From the NCBI GenBank assembly GCA_019426215.1, contig CM033399.1, forward strand, positions 31,877,022-31,941,021: a stretch of 64,000 bases of DNA, given 5' to 3'. Position numbers and translations under genes: made by a program. The notes beneath the pieces were generated by a model. That model had not been told where the DNA came from, did no database searches, and worked only from the letters and a program-made list of their open reading frames with translations. The stretch comes from Buddleja alternifolia (Eukaryota; Streptophyta; Magnoliopsida; Lamiales; Scrophulariaceae). Positions 34,501 to 46,054 of the stretch are shown piece by piece. How positions within the stretch are numbered: position 1 is the first letter of the stretch; the number at the start of each line of letters is the position of its first letter.

Positions 34501-34860
34501 ATGAATAAGGGAAGACTTTGTGCCATAGGGGATGCATTTGTTAAAGTACAACCACAAATTAAGAAGGAAAAAAAATTAAAGAAAAACAAGAATGCTCAGG
34601 AGAAGATTGCATGTCGAAATCTTGGAAAAGTTTCTACATTAAATGAACTTCAAAATAAACATAAGACAAGTTTTGAAGAAAATGATGCAAACAAGAGAAA
34701 AAAGTTGTCAAAAAATAATAATAAAGGAGACATCAACAACATATCAAGTGATGATAAAGAAACATGAGCAATTTGAGAAAGAAATATAAAAATAAAAATG
34801 TGAAGTCAAGTAAGAAGAAGGTTGCAAGGTTCATCGAGATCAAAGAAGAAAATGACTAAT
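34501..34860 (+). pseudogene. Lys-rich coding-like fragment, not recognised
   Basis: The 88-codon frame starting at 34501 is very rich in Lys, Asn and Glu (KKEKKLKKNKNAQEK, NKRKKLSKNNNKGD), and a similar composition continues past its stop in other frames up to about 34858. It could be a piece of a nuclear protein gene or a chance product of purine-rich DNA. No domain or splice context is convincing. Confidence 0.25.
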
Positions 34861-35812
34861 TAGAATTTCAGATAATATTAAACCTAATTTATTTACATTT
34901 AATGTTATTTACCATTTCAACCTTTTCAATTATAGTTCGTTTTAATTTTTTAATGAGCTGCCATCGAAATTTCAACTTTTTGGTTTCAATATTTAATTTT
35001 ATGTTCGATACCACAACTTGAGAATCATACAAATTCTGTATTCTTGCTTATTTACTGCATTACAATAAGTAGAAACAAATTGTGTCATCCCTCACATCCA
35101 TAAGTACATATCATGAACCAACATTTGCCAATTTTGTTGCATGAAGTCCTCTGTAAAACACGTCTCAATTTACATAAATCCTTCTCAATTAATGGCTTTA
35201 ACAATCAAATTGCCTTTTATTCATATAAAATATTTCGTATAGAATTTTTAATAAGAATGCAACGTCTTTTAGTCATATTTATTATACATATTAATATTAA
35301 TTTTTATTTAAATTGGGCTATTATTTCAATAAATTCGAATGAATTACGTACAACGCACTTGTTCTTTGCTAGTCTAACTAAGTGTATTTTCGTTCCTATG
35401 AGTCATTTTATGCCTAAAAGTATAACTATACAATTAAAAACAGCAAAATCAACCTTTCTCGAAAATAATACGAACTAGTCGCATAGGCACATTCGATGCA
35501 TGTGCTTATGAAATAAAAAATTATAATTAATTTTTTTTATTAGTTATTGTATACATAATATATATTATATATATGTTATTATCTCCTATGGCCCATTTTA
35601 ACAAAAAAAAAAATTGTTATTTTCTCCTATGAGATATAAAATTTGTAAATAATTGAAAATAAGCTGGAGAGAGTAATGAGAGATAAAATAAGAAAAACAT
35701 AAGAGAGTGAAAAAAAAAATTAAAAGTACATGGGAAAAGAGAGAAAGAGGAGAATTAATTATATATATAAAACAAGAATTTTGGACACCTGTTAATATTT
35801 TAGAGGTAGTTA
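34861..35812. other. A+T-rich intergenic DNA
   Basis: The open frame at 35113-35478 shows no domain, and its codon use looks like chance. TA tracts lie at about 35555-35575 and 35760. Confidence 0.4.
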
Positions 35813-36028
35813 GTGTCATAACCCAAGACATGTTGCTCTAGTAGTATCCACTTCTCACTTTATGTGAGAGGTCCTGGGTTCGAATCCAAGTTGTCACAAG
35901 TTGTGACTCTTCCCTCCTTTATGGAGCTAGATAGAGTCTTTATGGCTCAAGATTATAACTATCAACCAGGATTTGTCGGGCTAGATATGTAGGGTATCCC
36001 TCTCCCTCTTGAATTTAAAAAAAAAAAA
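35813..36028 (+). mobile_element. tRNA-derived SINE, family a copy 1
   Basis: B-box GGTTCGAATCC at 35877-35887, upstream tRNA-like part (GTTGCTCTAGTAGTATCC), body with AGATAGAGTCTTTATGGCTC and TTGTCGGGCTAGATATG, and an A tail at 36017-36028. A second copy lies on the minus strand at about 61975-62176. No TSD was found. Confidence 0.8.
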
Positions 36029-36119
36029 GAACTATATCTAGTCCAAAACTACACATTCACATCTCTTCAATAATCAATAGCAAATAATTTATAGTATAGA
36101 TAGATAGTAAAACTTTAAA

Positions 36120-36612
36120 ATTCACCTTTTTCATCACCTCCAACATCCACCCTTATCAACTACAACATCCATCCAAACTCAGCTTCACTTCCACCCTTCA
36201 TCCGCCGCCCAATCGCAAGAACATTTGCAACCCATCGCCGCCGCCCCAGCCCGTAATCGCCAGCACCATGAATATCGCCTATTGCCATCATCGCTTCATG
36301 GCCATCACCACCTACACCACCCTCCCCAACCACCCACAATTTTCATCATCGTCGTCTCCTTCTCCAACCTTTATTCGCCGCCCAATTCGCAAGCACATTT
36401 GCAGACTACCGCCATCGCCGCCCAGCCCGCCATGGACATCACATTACTACCATCACTTTGTGGCCGCCATCACCTGCTCCACCCTCCCCAACCACCCATG
36501 ATTCCTAGCCGCCGTCACCTTTTCCACCCTCCACAGCTACGATTCACCGCCTCCGTCACCTTATCTACCCTTCACAGCATGATTTGCTACACTTATCATA
36601 TTCATTTATTCT
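36120..36612. repeat. C-rich segment with imperfect ~175-bp direct repeat
   Basis: The stretch CGCCGCCCAAT...CGCAAG...CACATTTGCA ... CCCTCCCCAACCACCCA occurs twice (about 36201-36340 and 36378-36500). Pro/His-rich frames exist, but no known domain does. Low-complexity coding-like DNA, possibly captured from a gene. Confidence 0.5.
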
Positions 36613-36627
36613 AAAGTCAGTTTTAAC

Positions 36628-36950
36628 AACCTTTTGGTTAAATTTTTGTCATTGTTTAGGAGCTTGTTTTAGGTCATACAAAGATTTTACAAGCTTAAAA
36701 ACTTTCTTTTTTTGATCTTTCAAAACAAATTCTTGATATTGTTCAATGTAAACTTCTTCATCTAATTCCATATTTAAAATTGTCGTCTTAACATCCATTT
36801 GATACATGACCAATTTACAAATAGAAACTAAGGCAATTAGAATTCTTATCTGGAACTTATTCTTGCAATAGGCACATAAGTATCAAAATAATCTATACCT
36901 TCCTTTTGCCTATGACTTTTGGCCACAATTCTAACCTTAAACTTAGATTT
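36628..36950 (-). pseudogene. Ty1/copia reverse transcriptase relic
   Basis: Read on the minus strand, successive frames give QKEGIDYFDTYVPIARI, the region matching ...QMDVKTAFLN (here KWMLRRQF, frameshifted), a GELDEEVY-like block, and KLVKSLYDLKQAPKQW-like text. These are consecutive conserved RT blocks of copia Pol. Frameshifts and stops occur throughout. It is about 320 bp with no LTR nearby. Confidence 0.75.
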
Positions 36951-37611
36951 ATTTATTTTCTTATAAATTAAACTTAATTAGATTATTTTATTTTCTCGTA
37001 AATTAAACTAAAAATTACATAATCACGTTATGCTATGATTGACGTCAGTCCTAATATTTTGATTGTTAAATTATTAAACAATATATGGAAGAATTAATTT
37101 ATTAAAAGTGAGAGTTTCCCCTCAAATATGAATGATTCTAAGACAGACCGGGATCATTGGAGTCGGTCTATCTAACACTATTGAATACAAGGATAAAATG
37201 GTAAAATACAACTAAATCACTTGTACCCAATGGTATAGGATGGACCCGGTCCCTTCTAGATTTCCCTCCAAATACGCTTCAAAAATCAGGATTAGGCACC
37301 ATTAATTTCACACAACGCAAAAATTTTATGACAATTGATACAATTCTATATATAATTAACTTCTTGTCTCATTGAACTAAAAAAGTTGCATTTTTTATCC
37401 CAATCATCAAAAAATGGATAGAAAAAGGCGAGTGTCATTCACGCGCCGTTATCTCAAAAAATACAAAAAATGGCGTGTGTATAACACTCACCTTTTTCCA
37501 TCCATTTTTTAACTGCTGGGACCAAAAGTACGATTGAAATTTCAACGGGACTAAATCTGAAATTCATGAAGTTTTATGGGACCAAAGGTGAAATTTTTCC
37601 TATCATACCAC
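36951..37611. other. Intergenic DNA with a 39-bp-arm hairpin (37409-37510)
   Basis: 37409-37447 (AAAAAATGGATAGAAAAAGG...) is the near complement of 37472-37510. Flanking words GGGACCAAAAGTACGA and GGGACCAAAGGTGAAATTTT look like a MULE arm, but the left partner is degraded. There is no gene. Confidence 0.5.
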
Positions 37612-38766
37612 TAGGAGTGTTCAACCAGACCGTTAAACCGCCACAACTGACTACCCCAACCCAATCCGCACCGCAAATGGCAGGTTGGTGATTTGATGGA
37701 TTGGTATGGGTTAAGTTTTAAAAAACCAAATTTTTGCAATCGAATTTGATTTTAGCTTTTTATGAACCGCTATAACCGCACTCAACCGATGATATATAGT
37801 TTCTTATTTACTCAAATATACTTGTACTTTATTATTGTGAGTATGCATTTATTGAACATGTGATAAACTATCATTTGATATAAAGTTTTAAAAGAAAAAT
37901 ATTCTTGAGAAAACACAATGGTATTGCAAATAGAAAACTTTATTGGTGGATAGAAACTAATAAATAAACATTGATCTTTAAACATTTGTTAAATTCCACA
38001 ATATAGTTTATATCATCCTTCTAATTATTCGGCAATATTTTTCATAAACATTCTATTTATTATGAAATTGATTGTGACACTAACAAAGAAGTTTGTCCTT
38101 TTCTAAACAGGATGTTTTTGAGTGAAGTGTCATTCTTGACAACAAATTAAGTTTTTTATTTATTGAAAAAGAACATGATATTTTTGTGGCAATAATAAAA
38201 TAAATTCATAGGTCTCAACATAATAACTTGTATATTGTTAGATTATTTCTCATAATTAATATATAATTATTAAGACATGAAAGGCTTGTAATTTTTGAGC
38301 CATGAATTAATTTGATATTTTAGCATTTTGTGATTTTAGAAATAACAAACTTATGAGTTTAGACTTGTATATGTTGTTAAGACATTTTGGATCATATATT
38401 GTTGTTTATTATTGTACAAGTTGGAGTTATTTGGTGATGATACTTTTTTAAGCCAAATTTTACATACTTCAATTATGTTTTACTATGCAAAATATATCAA
38501 ATATAATCATCGATGCAAGTATAGTAAATATAATATGAAATTTTTAATAATGAAAATGAATTTAACACTCGATAAACAACTTAAGCGAAAATAAGAGTAC
38601 CAAACCGCAAAAACCTCCCCAACCCACCCCAACCCAAACCGACCACGAAGTGCGGTTTGACTATTCATTGGGTCGATCTTGGGTTAACGAATTCAAAATC
38701 GCAAAACATCGGATCGGGCAGAAAAAATAGAAAAACCCACCCCAAACGCACTCTGTACACCCCCTA
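37612..38766. mobile_element. hAT-like non-autonomous element, 1155 bp
   Basis: The ends TAGGAGTGTTCAACC and the complement of GTACACCCCCTA are imperfect TIRs, with subterminal AACCGC/GCGGTT words typical of plant hAT relatives. The flanking octamers CATACCAC and CATATCAT differ by two C/T changes, compatible with an old 8-bp TSD. No transposase is visible. Confidence 0.6.
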
Positions 38767-38923
38767 CATATCATATCACAAGAATTTTATAATTTGAGCT
38801 CTTTGTTGTAGTATTTTTGTCATTTATATCACTTGGATCTTTATAATATTGATTCATTATACACTAAATACTCTCATGAATCCCTCAATCTTTCTCTTTC
38901 ATTAAAATAATAATCACTCGACC

Positions 38924-39478
38924 ATGCAGGCAGATATGGTCAGAGAACACTGTATCCTTTGTGTGCAACCAACTTTCAATCTGATGCACAAAGAGCGAAA
39001 ACACCTCGGAGAACTTGAAAACAAAGCCAAATACATTCGTGACAAACTATGGGAGATGCTGGCATTCGTTGGATTTTGCGGACGCCAAAGAAGATAGTGA
39101 TCCTAATAACTTCAAAAAATGGGCCAAGGAAGTGCAAGAAATTGCCTATGACACTCAAGACATTATTGTCAAATACCGTCATGATACGCATGCAAAGAAT
39201 GACTTCATAAAAAAACTTAATTCCTCAACAAAAAAGTTAAGAGTACCAAATGCTTCCAAGAGTCTGGAGAGATAGAAAGTATGCTATCATGCTTTGAGGC
39301 TCAAGCTCAACCCTTGCTATGGACACATGGTATCATCATCGAGGTGATGCACTAGTACCATCGAAAGAAGCAGAAGTTGTGGGTGTTGAAAAGCCTTAGA
39401 GAAAGCTTCTTGAATGGATCTTCTCTTCTGATTATAGACTGAAAAGTAATTTTGGTGGTCGGTATGGTATGATTGGGT
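38924..39478 (+). pseudogene. NLR pseudogene, N-terminal part (CC domain to P-loop)
   Basis: It is colinear with 13551-14160: KERKHLGELENKAKYIRDKL, then after a frameshift FADAKEDSDPNNFKKWAKEVQEIAYDTQDII (coiled coil with an EDVID-like block), then EVVGVEKP and a degraded P-loop near 39455-39475. Frameshifts and stops break it. Similarity ends at GGGTAA at about 39478. The rest of the gene resumes at about 47020. The kinase-2, RNBS-B and GLPL segments are absent, so a deletion accompanied or followed the insertions. Confidence 0.85.
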
Positions 39479-40014
39479 AAGTCCATATTATCGTACCCTA
39501 GAGACAATTGTATCTAAATATTGAGATTATTGTGTTATCTAATGTTTAAGTTAAATCAGGTAATTATGGTGAGATTTATGAACTAAAATTAACTAATTAC
39601 CAACTTATAAAAACACTCTTAAAATGGATTTAAAATCAATGAGAAAGTGAGTAAGGCACATGATTCAACCAATTACTTAGCTGATTACGAATTGTATTTT
39701 ACCGGATTATTTTACGTAGTTGTGGAGCGTAAGCCCGATGAGGTAATTCTAAAAGTAAGGCACGCTTTTTTGCACCCCACAGCTTGGGCGTAATGTCACG
39801 GACTTAGTCTCGATACTTACGTCCCGTGCAACACTATAACTCCCACAAGATTTGTTTTTACACTTGATTCTAGACTTGGTTGATTTACAAATGACACTCC
39901 TATTTTTATTTATACTAATCCACCTCCCTAATGGATGGCAAGGATTCATTTGATCCTACTGATAGGAGAAACACTCTAGAACACTCCAATAATATTCCTT
40001 AATATATTCTCTAT
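39479..40014. other. LTR-like DNA inserted in the NLR pseudogene, left part
   Basis: Words such as GGCGTAATGTCACGGACTTA and CTCTAGAACACTCCAATAATA resemble plant LTR sequence. CTAGAA-rich DNA also resumes at 45728-45985, so both parts may belong to one element split by the TIR element at 40015. No coding region. Confidence 0.35.
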
Positions 40015-40201
40015 GGGAAAAACTATGAAAAAGGTCCTGTATCTATTAGGGGTAGCAATTTCAGCCCTTTAACTTTTACAATTGGCAATTTTAGTTCTTT
40101 AACTTCTAAACTTTGGCAATTTTAGTCCTTTAACTTCTTAATTGGCAGTTTTAGTCTTTTTAACCCAAGTTTTTCAGCAAAAATGCATCCACACTAAAAA
40201 A

Positions 40202-40214
40202 TGGTATCAGAGCC
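40202..40214 (+). promoter_or_regulatory. Primer-binding site (initiator Met tRNA)
   Basis: TGGTATCAGAGCC is the standard sequence complementary to the 3' end of plant initiator Met tRNA, used by caulimovirids and many LTR elements to prime minus-strand DNA. It lies about 40 bp inside the left TIR. Confidence 0.85.
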
Positions 40215-40270
40215 TTAGGTTTTATTGATGAAATAATTATTTATTATTACATATTGTTATTTAAACCCTA

Positions 40271-41240
40271 ATGGAGGAGATTTAAACAAGTATGGAACCA
40301 AACTATTGTTCGAGTAGTCATGAAAAATAGGTATCCTCCATTACATGGAAGGAAATTGAAGTGGATACTTCTAAGTTCTCTCAGGACCTTAAAGAAATCT
40401 AAAAGACGGTTCAAGACTATGGCCATAGGCTAATTCTTATACCTGTGAAAATAGAAAGTTTGAACCAAAAGATTGAGAAAATATTACAGATCCTACCAGA
40501 TCTGGGTAAAACTATAACAGATTTTAATAGCAAAATGTCCTTTTCAGAAGAAAGGATTAGGAGGTTAAAAGGAAAAGAATTAATTGAAGATTTAACTCCT
40601 CAAGCTATTAGGGTACATAATGTAAAAATTAGATGCCCTGAAGGTGGGATATTACAAAGAAAGATAATTACTTTCCTTGTGAAGATTTATATTACTTGCA
40701 ACAACCTACTGTTAACAAATATGAAGGCATGTTAGAAATGGCAGGCCATGAAGTGTTTGTTTCAGGAATTGCAGGAATATACCAAGGGATTGTTACCTTG
40801 GGGTTAAGTTTCCTTGAGGATCATAAACCTTGAGGAAGAAAAGGAAATGGTATGGAATTTTGTGTGAATGGTCATCTTATTAAAGTAGAATGACTAATAC
40901 AATCTTCTACTACCAGATTTGATGATTTAAAGTATGGCTGACTTTAATCATCAAGTTCTACACCATAATTTAGGATGCAAAATTTTCTATATGTATCCTA
41001 ATATGCATCAAGCCATTGGCCCCTATTACGGTAGAGGTTTTCACCAAACTAATTGTTTGAAAAGAATTAAACTCAAACAATACTATATTTTAAAAAGTAT
41101 AGAGTTTTGGAAACAGGATAGAGCATCACCTAATTTCCAAAATAGAGATGTGGTTTATCAAACCTAAATAATTCATCATTTACTTTGTTGTTTACCAGTT
41201 GAGTTACAATTACTACTGGAAGCAGCCTCAAAGTTGGTAG
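40271..41240 (+). pseudogene. 5' ORF remnants of the pararetrovirus
   Basis: Several frames in succession show a heptad-like stretch (ESLNQKIEKILQILPDLGKTI, 40457 on), a block around GIAGIYQGIVTLG (about 40765) and a block ending in LPVELQLLLEAASKL before 41240. By position this should be movement/capsid-type coding region, but I cannot assign it with confidence. Multiple stops and frameshifts. Confidence 0.45.
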
Positions 41241-41245
41241 CTTAA

Positions 41246-41740
41246 ATGACTAGTCCATTCTCAATATACATATCTGTCGATATGTTATATGAACAATATA
41301 AGTTAGAATACTTTGCATCTTATATTGATTCTGGATCAGAGATTTATATAGAAAAACCAGGTGTTTTCCCTAGTAATGCTATGGAATCTTTACCTATTAT
41401 TGCAGGAAGGAATTTTTCTCAAAAAATCCTACTACTCTATAAGGGTATACGAGGGGCACAAATCATGATTGGAGGAGCATTTGGTACACTTTGGTTCAAG
41501 GTAAAAATGTCACCTATTTACTTTCATGATACGGGGGCAGATATTTTGTTGGGTAATAATCTTATCCAAACTTTTGCAAAATATGTGCAAGATAATCACA
41601 AAAACTTGCTCACTTTTACTACTAATTGTGGTAGTGAGATACAAGTTTTGCGGCAAGAAAAGGTTTTTAATCGGCTTATGCCTATCAATTTTCGCAGCAA
41701 ACGTGGTGATGATGTCAAATTAACTCATCCTAAAATGTAG
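41246..41740 (+). pseudogene. Pararetroviral aspartic protease region
   Basis: The 164-codon frame has the catalytic-type DSGSE at about 41326 and, later, the conserved GADILLGNN-type block (41540-41566) that follows the flap in retropepsins of this family. It is upstream of RT, as expected for a protease-RT-RNase H polyprotein. It is open over its whole length but separated from RT by a stop at 41738-41740. Confidence 0.7.
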
Positions 41741-42862
41741 GATAAAAGGAAATTTGGTAAGGCTCTGTTGTCATTCAAACAACGGGGATTTGAGGAATTT
41801 TGTAAAGAATATTCTAAAAGTACTAAAGAGCTGGATGAAGAAGGAATTTACTTTCTTAAGAATACTTTACAAGAAAAGAAGTCCTTCTTTGATATAGACG
41901 AAGAAAGTAAACTTTCTCTCGAACATATCAAAAGACTAATTCAAAGGAATTTCAATGAGAATCCTTTGGCATGGTAGGACAGAAACAAGATCGAAGCTAC
42001 TCTGAAAGTAAAAGAACAATGCAAATACGAGTATGTTCGATATAAACCCATCCAGATGAATATGGATGATAAGAAAGATATGCAAGAAATAATTAAAGAG
42101 CATATCAACGTTAACCTCATTGAACCTGGAGTCTCGGCTTACAGTAGTCTTGGGTTTTTGGTAAGAAACCATGGTGAAGTAAAAAGAGGAAATCTCGATT
42201 AGTAATCAATTATCGAGGTATTAATAAGATACTTGAATTTGATGGTTACTATATTCCTAGTAGAGAATACTTAATTGATTGTGTTAAAAATGCTAAAGTG
42301 TTTTCTAAATTTGATTGTAAATCTGAGTTTTATCATATTAAAATGCAAAAGGAGTCTAGAAAATGTACTGCATTCTCTACTCCACAAGGATAGTATATCT
42401 GGAATGTACTTCTAATGGGTCTTGCAAATGCACCCTAGATATACCAACGAAAAATAAATAATCTATTTAATATTTTGAGTTTATGTTTGTTTACATAGAC
42501 GATATCTTGATTGCATCAAAAAATATGAATGAGCATATTAAACATCTTGAGATATTTTTTGATGTATGTTTTAAAGAAGGATTAGTGCTATCTGAAAAGA
42601 AAGCAATAATTGGAGTTAATAAGATAGAGTTTGTTGAAATTCTTATTGACGAAACAGGTATAAAACTTCAAGAACATATTTTGGAAAAAATCCGCAATTT
42701 TCCTGATATTTTGAAAGATAAAAAACAACTACAAAGTTTTTTAGGAGTTGTTATCTTTGCAGGAATTTTCATCAAAGACCTTGCAAAATACCAGAAAGAT
42801 TTTCGACCACTTTTAAAAGAAATCGAAAGTTCAAAATGGAAGTGGGAAGAAATTCACACTTA
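41741..42862 (+). pseudogene. Pararetroviral reverse transcriptase
   Basis: Conserved RT blocks occur in order: LIEPGVSAYSS (about 42118), SRLVINYRGINK after a one-base shift (about 42195), VFSKFDCKSEFYHIKM (about 42298), TAFSTPQG (42370), a FxMGLxNAP-like block (42417), catalytic YIDD at 42492-42503 and the thumb/connection region LQSFLGVVIFAGIFI. Stops and frameshifts separate several blocks. There is no integrase downstream, unlike Ty3 elements. Confidence 0.85.
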
Positions 42863-43305
42863 AAGGATTCGTGAGTTGAAACAAGTTTTTAATAATCAAT
42901 ACCACAAGATAGTGATGATTTGGAAGTCTATACAGATGCCAATGATTACAAATGGGCAGCAGTGCTCATGAAACGAACAACTATAGGGGAAGAACTTTAT
43001 AGATATATAGGAGGATTGTTTACAGAACAACAAGCCAAACTTTGGCATATAAATGAAAAAGAATTCTTTGCAGTTTGGAAGGCATTTAAGAAATGACCTT
43101 TATTTTTATTCGCCAAAGAATTTACTTTAAAAGTTGATAATACGAATGTTAAAGCCTTTTTGAAAAATAAACTTGAATCAAAGATTGAAAAGACACGTAT
43201 TATTAGATGGCAAGCTGAATGTCAATATTATTGTTTTGACATTATTATTGTGAAATCTCATGAGAATGTTCTTGCAGATTTCCTAACAAGAGATGGCGGT
43301 GTCTG
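42863..43305 (+). pseudogene. Pararetroviral RNase H
   Basis: Blocks YTDANDYKWAAVLM (about 42929), INEKEFFAVWKAFK (43050), FTLKVDNTNVKAFL (43120) and the terminal ENVLADFLTRDGG (about 43263-43301) supply the D, E, D, D pattern of RNase H. A frameshift at about 42890-42930 and a TGA in place of a Trp codon at about 43096 disrupt it. Confidence 0.8.
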
Positions 43306-44605
43306 AAGTCAATTCTGTCATCACAAGATACAGGCATCTCAGGGAAAACCTAGAGGATCTTGACAAAAGTTTAGACAGCTATCAGTTAACGCTGAGGCAT
43401 CTGGCCATGTACAACGAGTTGATCTGAACACAGTCCAGAATACAATCAGGGGAACTATGTATGCCATGACATTGTTATGGAATATTTTACAAGAACCAAT
43501 TTGAAACGCATCAGTCTCAGTGATGACTCGAGAATTAAGAGAGCAGAACTTCAAACCTGCGTTTAGAGAACGGGGCTCTATACCCAGAACGGAAGATTCA
43601 AATACTGCTTGCACAAGTCCTATCCTAGACTCTAGTAAAAAGGAAACAATTGAACAATCGGAAGTGCAAACTCCTATTGTTTCAAATTAACTCAGCACCT
43701 CTGGGATAAAAGAGGGAGAGATTAACCTTAGGCCATAGACACGCACTTCTAAGGTTAATACTAATGAGATTAATTTACAATGGCAGGTGTACCAGAAATC
43801 ATGGGAAAAACTAGTCTCAAGGAAGGGATAAACCCAAGTATATCTTTGATCGAAACACCAGGGAGATATCATAAATTTGGATGCTCCGGGGATCAAGCCC
43901 AGAAGAGGTCCGAGAGTGGTGTGATTTTGGGGCACTCGCTTCAATTCATACTATGTCACCAAGTTTTTCGGAAATTGCCAAATTACCGGATTAGATTAGT
44001 GCAGCCTTATATGATTCATGGCAAAACAATCTACAACTCAAAAGAGGAGATATTCTAGAACTAAGCTCATATCAGCAGCTCCAGAAATTGCAGGAAAAGG
44101 GTCTCTTCTGGCTTTTCATTTTATCAAATTACAGAGACCAGATATGGCGACCAATAACAGAGTGACGGTCGATACAAAAGAAGCACTTTTGGTAATCTCT
44201 ATCAGCGAAGATGAGATTTCTACCAGAAGGGCATGGGGTTTTTAGGTCTATCTCACCGAGATGGATAAAGTTAAATATCCATTTAAATTTTTTTTAAATA
44301 AAATAAATGGATCTTTTCTATTCAGTTCTATGACAGGAAAGAGTACTGAATTTGCGGAAAATTTGTTTGAACAGAAAAGGATGCTGATTTGGAAGAACAA
44401 ACTACCTACAACCGAGAGCACAAGAAAGAAAGCATGCAACATGATGCATGTCGATCAATGGCATAATCATGTATGCCCAAGTTGTGCAGCACAAGAGAAA
44501 CCCTTGTTCGGTATAAGAATTAGGGTTACAAAGAAGAAACTCGAACCCGAACAGGACAAGGGTAAAAGACCAGCATACCCGAGGGGTTTTCACAAACCTC
44601 GGTAA
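43306..44605 (+). pseudogene. 3' ORF of the pararetrovirus copy, product unknown
   Basis: Frames at 43306-43430, 43780-44058, 44018-44245 and 44261-44605 follow one another with stops and shifts, and all are on the sense strand. The last has a short Cys motif (CPSC in HNHVCPSCAAQE) and a basic C-terminus (RVTKKKLEPEQDKGKRPAYP). By position it corresponds to the ORF that follows pol in several caulimovirids; function cannot be read from what remains. Confidence 0.4.
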
Positions 44606-44763
44606 AATTTGCTAGATGTAATAAAAAACAAAACCGAGTCTAAAATAGGCTCAATTAGTTACAATTTTAAACAAAAATATAATAATTAGTTTAAAAATGT
44701 AATTTGTAAAATTCTGTCCGTCAAAGGACATAATTGTAATTTATTACAAGAAACTGACAGAAG

Positions 44764-45047
44764 CAATGACGTCAGAAATCAATAATCAAAAGCGAATGAA
44801 TAGCTGACAAAGCTAAAAGCCACTTTTGACAAAAAAACAGGTTAAAGAACGAGTTAAAACAATAGTAACTGGAAAACAGACGAAAGTGCTGATGTAGGGC
44901 GGCGGAAAAAAAGTCAAAAAGTAGCCGACAAAGCACTGTATGACAACTATGGATAAGGATAGACACTGACGCTGACGCACGCAATGACGACATCAATAAT
45001 TAAAATTGAAATCTGCAGCTAAAATCCGAAGGATGGCCTATAAAAGG
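44764..45047 (+). promoter_or_regulatory. Pararetrovirus-type promoter: TGACG cluster and TATA box
   Basis: A palindromic TGACGTCA lies at 44767-44774. Three TGACG motifs lie at 44967-44971, 44973-44977 and 44985-44989. The TATA box CTATAAAAGG is at 45038-45047, about 50-70 bp downstream of the cluster. This spacing resembles the as-1 plus TATA arrangement of plant pararetrovirus promoters. It would drive a pregenome-type RNA starting near 45070. Confidence 0.65.
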
Positions 45048-45268
45048 CAAAGGCAGAAGCAGAAGGATGGCATCGATCATTCCCTTCTACTCTTCTAAAA
45101 TTCAAGAAATTAGAAAGAAAAGATTGTAAAATAAGTTTTAATTTTCATTCTGAGTGTATGGGGATTTTCCCAAAAAATATAGCCATTTCTCATACATGAG
45201 AGGCTAACTAGTTTTCTCCTCCAATAGCGGAGTAGAATATATTTATGTAATAATAATTTTATTTCATC

Positions 45269-45274
45269 AATAAA
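45269..45274 (+). terminator. Poly(A) signal AATAAA
   Basis: AATAAA lies about 200 nt downstream of the predicted start site, where a pararetrovirus would read through once and polyadenylate on the second pass, giving terminal redundancy. Confidence 0.55.
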
Positions 45275-45727
45275 GTTTAAGGCTTGTTCAACCTCTATTT
45301 TTCCAAGAATATTAAATCTTTATTCTGGAGTACCTTTTACGCCCAAAGGTAGAAAATGAATTTGGGCTGTGTTGTGTATTGCTAAAGGAGCTGGGTGCCT
45401 GCGAACCATCAGTTGCGGTTTTGTGGTTGGCTACAATCCGTAAAAATGAGGACTCGAAATACCCGGTGATAAGGCGGTCAACCAAAGGTATTACATTATG
45501 AAATTTTAATAGTTTTCGGAAGCATGTTGGGCCTGAACTATTCGTAGAACTATTTTGCTATGTCCAAGTTAATAAAGGACCAATTTTGCCAAATTCTTTG
45601 ATAAAGGATCAGAATTGCCATCATTCAAAAGATAAAGGACCATTATTGCCACTTTCAATAGTTACAGGACCAATTTTCCCACACCCATATAGTTATAGGA
45701 CCAATTTTGCAATTTTTCCTTCTCTAT

Positions 45728-46054
45728 ACTAGAAATCTCCTATCATATTAACATGTTTGTAGAGAGGTCCACACATCTCTACGATATTCTACTAACTATC
45801 TAGAATAATCTAAGACATTCTAGACAGTTTTACATTATTCTAGAGCTCTCCGTAAGGATCTACATTCTTCTACAGTATTCTAGTACTTTTCAAAGTCTTC
45901 TAGACTTTTCTATAATTTTCGAGATCTTTCCATAATACTCCAATTACCTCTAAACTCTCGTCTATGAGCAAAATAACACGTCCAGGTGGTCTCAAAATAT
46001 TTTAAATTCTCAATGCATGACAGTATACCTAGGTTGTTTCAGCACGAATATAAT
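45728..46054. other. LTR-like CTAGAA-rich DNA, right part
   Basis: CTAGAATAATCTAAGACATT, CTAGAGCTCTCC and similar words recur; this may be the continuation of 39479-40014. No coding region. Confidence 0.35.

Larger units (their letters stand above)
40202..45540 (+). mobile_element. Endogenous caulimovirid-like pararetrovirus copy, degenerate
   Basis: Order: a Met-tRNA primer-binding site, broken upstream ORFs, a retropepsin-like protease, RT, RNase H, no integrase, a further 3' ORF, a promoter and a poly(A) signal. Lack of integrase, lack of LTRs and the protease-RT-RNase H block with its characteristic end (LADFLTRDG) point to the pararetrovirus family rather than to Ty3. Many stops and frameshifts show that it is an old, inactive copy. 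At about 5.3 kb it is shorter than usual for the family, so parts such as a coat-protein region are probably deleted or unrecognisable. Genus is not assigned. Confidence 0.75.
40015..45719. mobile_element. TIR element with 9-bp TSD enclosing an endogenous pararetrovirus
   Basis: About 150 bp at the left (40015-40165: GGGAAAAACTATG...GGTCCTGT... with GGCAATTTTAGTCCTTTAAC repeats) is inverted with respect to 45560-45719 (AAAGGACCAATTTTGCC repeats ending CAATTTTTC). Flanks ATTCTCTAT (40006-40014) and CTTCTCTAT (45719-45727) fit a 9-bp duplication with one mismatch. The simplest reading is a MULE MITE of about 350 bp split by a viral insertion; capture by a MULE is the alternative. Confidence 0.65.

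Noticed and set aside
36225..36614. Pro/His-rich frame of 129 codons
   Set aside because: Explained by C-rich imperfect repeats; no known domain.
40445..40735. Independent host gene encoding a coiled-coil protein
   Set aside because: It sits between the PBS and protease of the pararetrovirus copy, with the same strand and decay.
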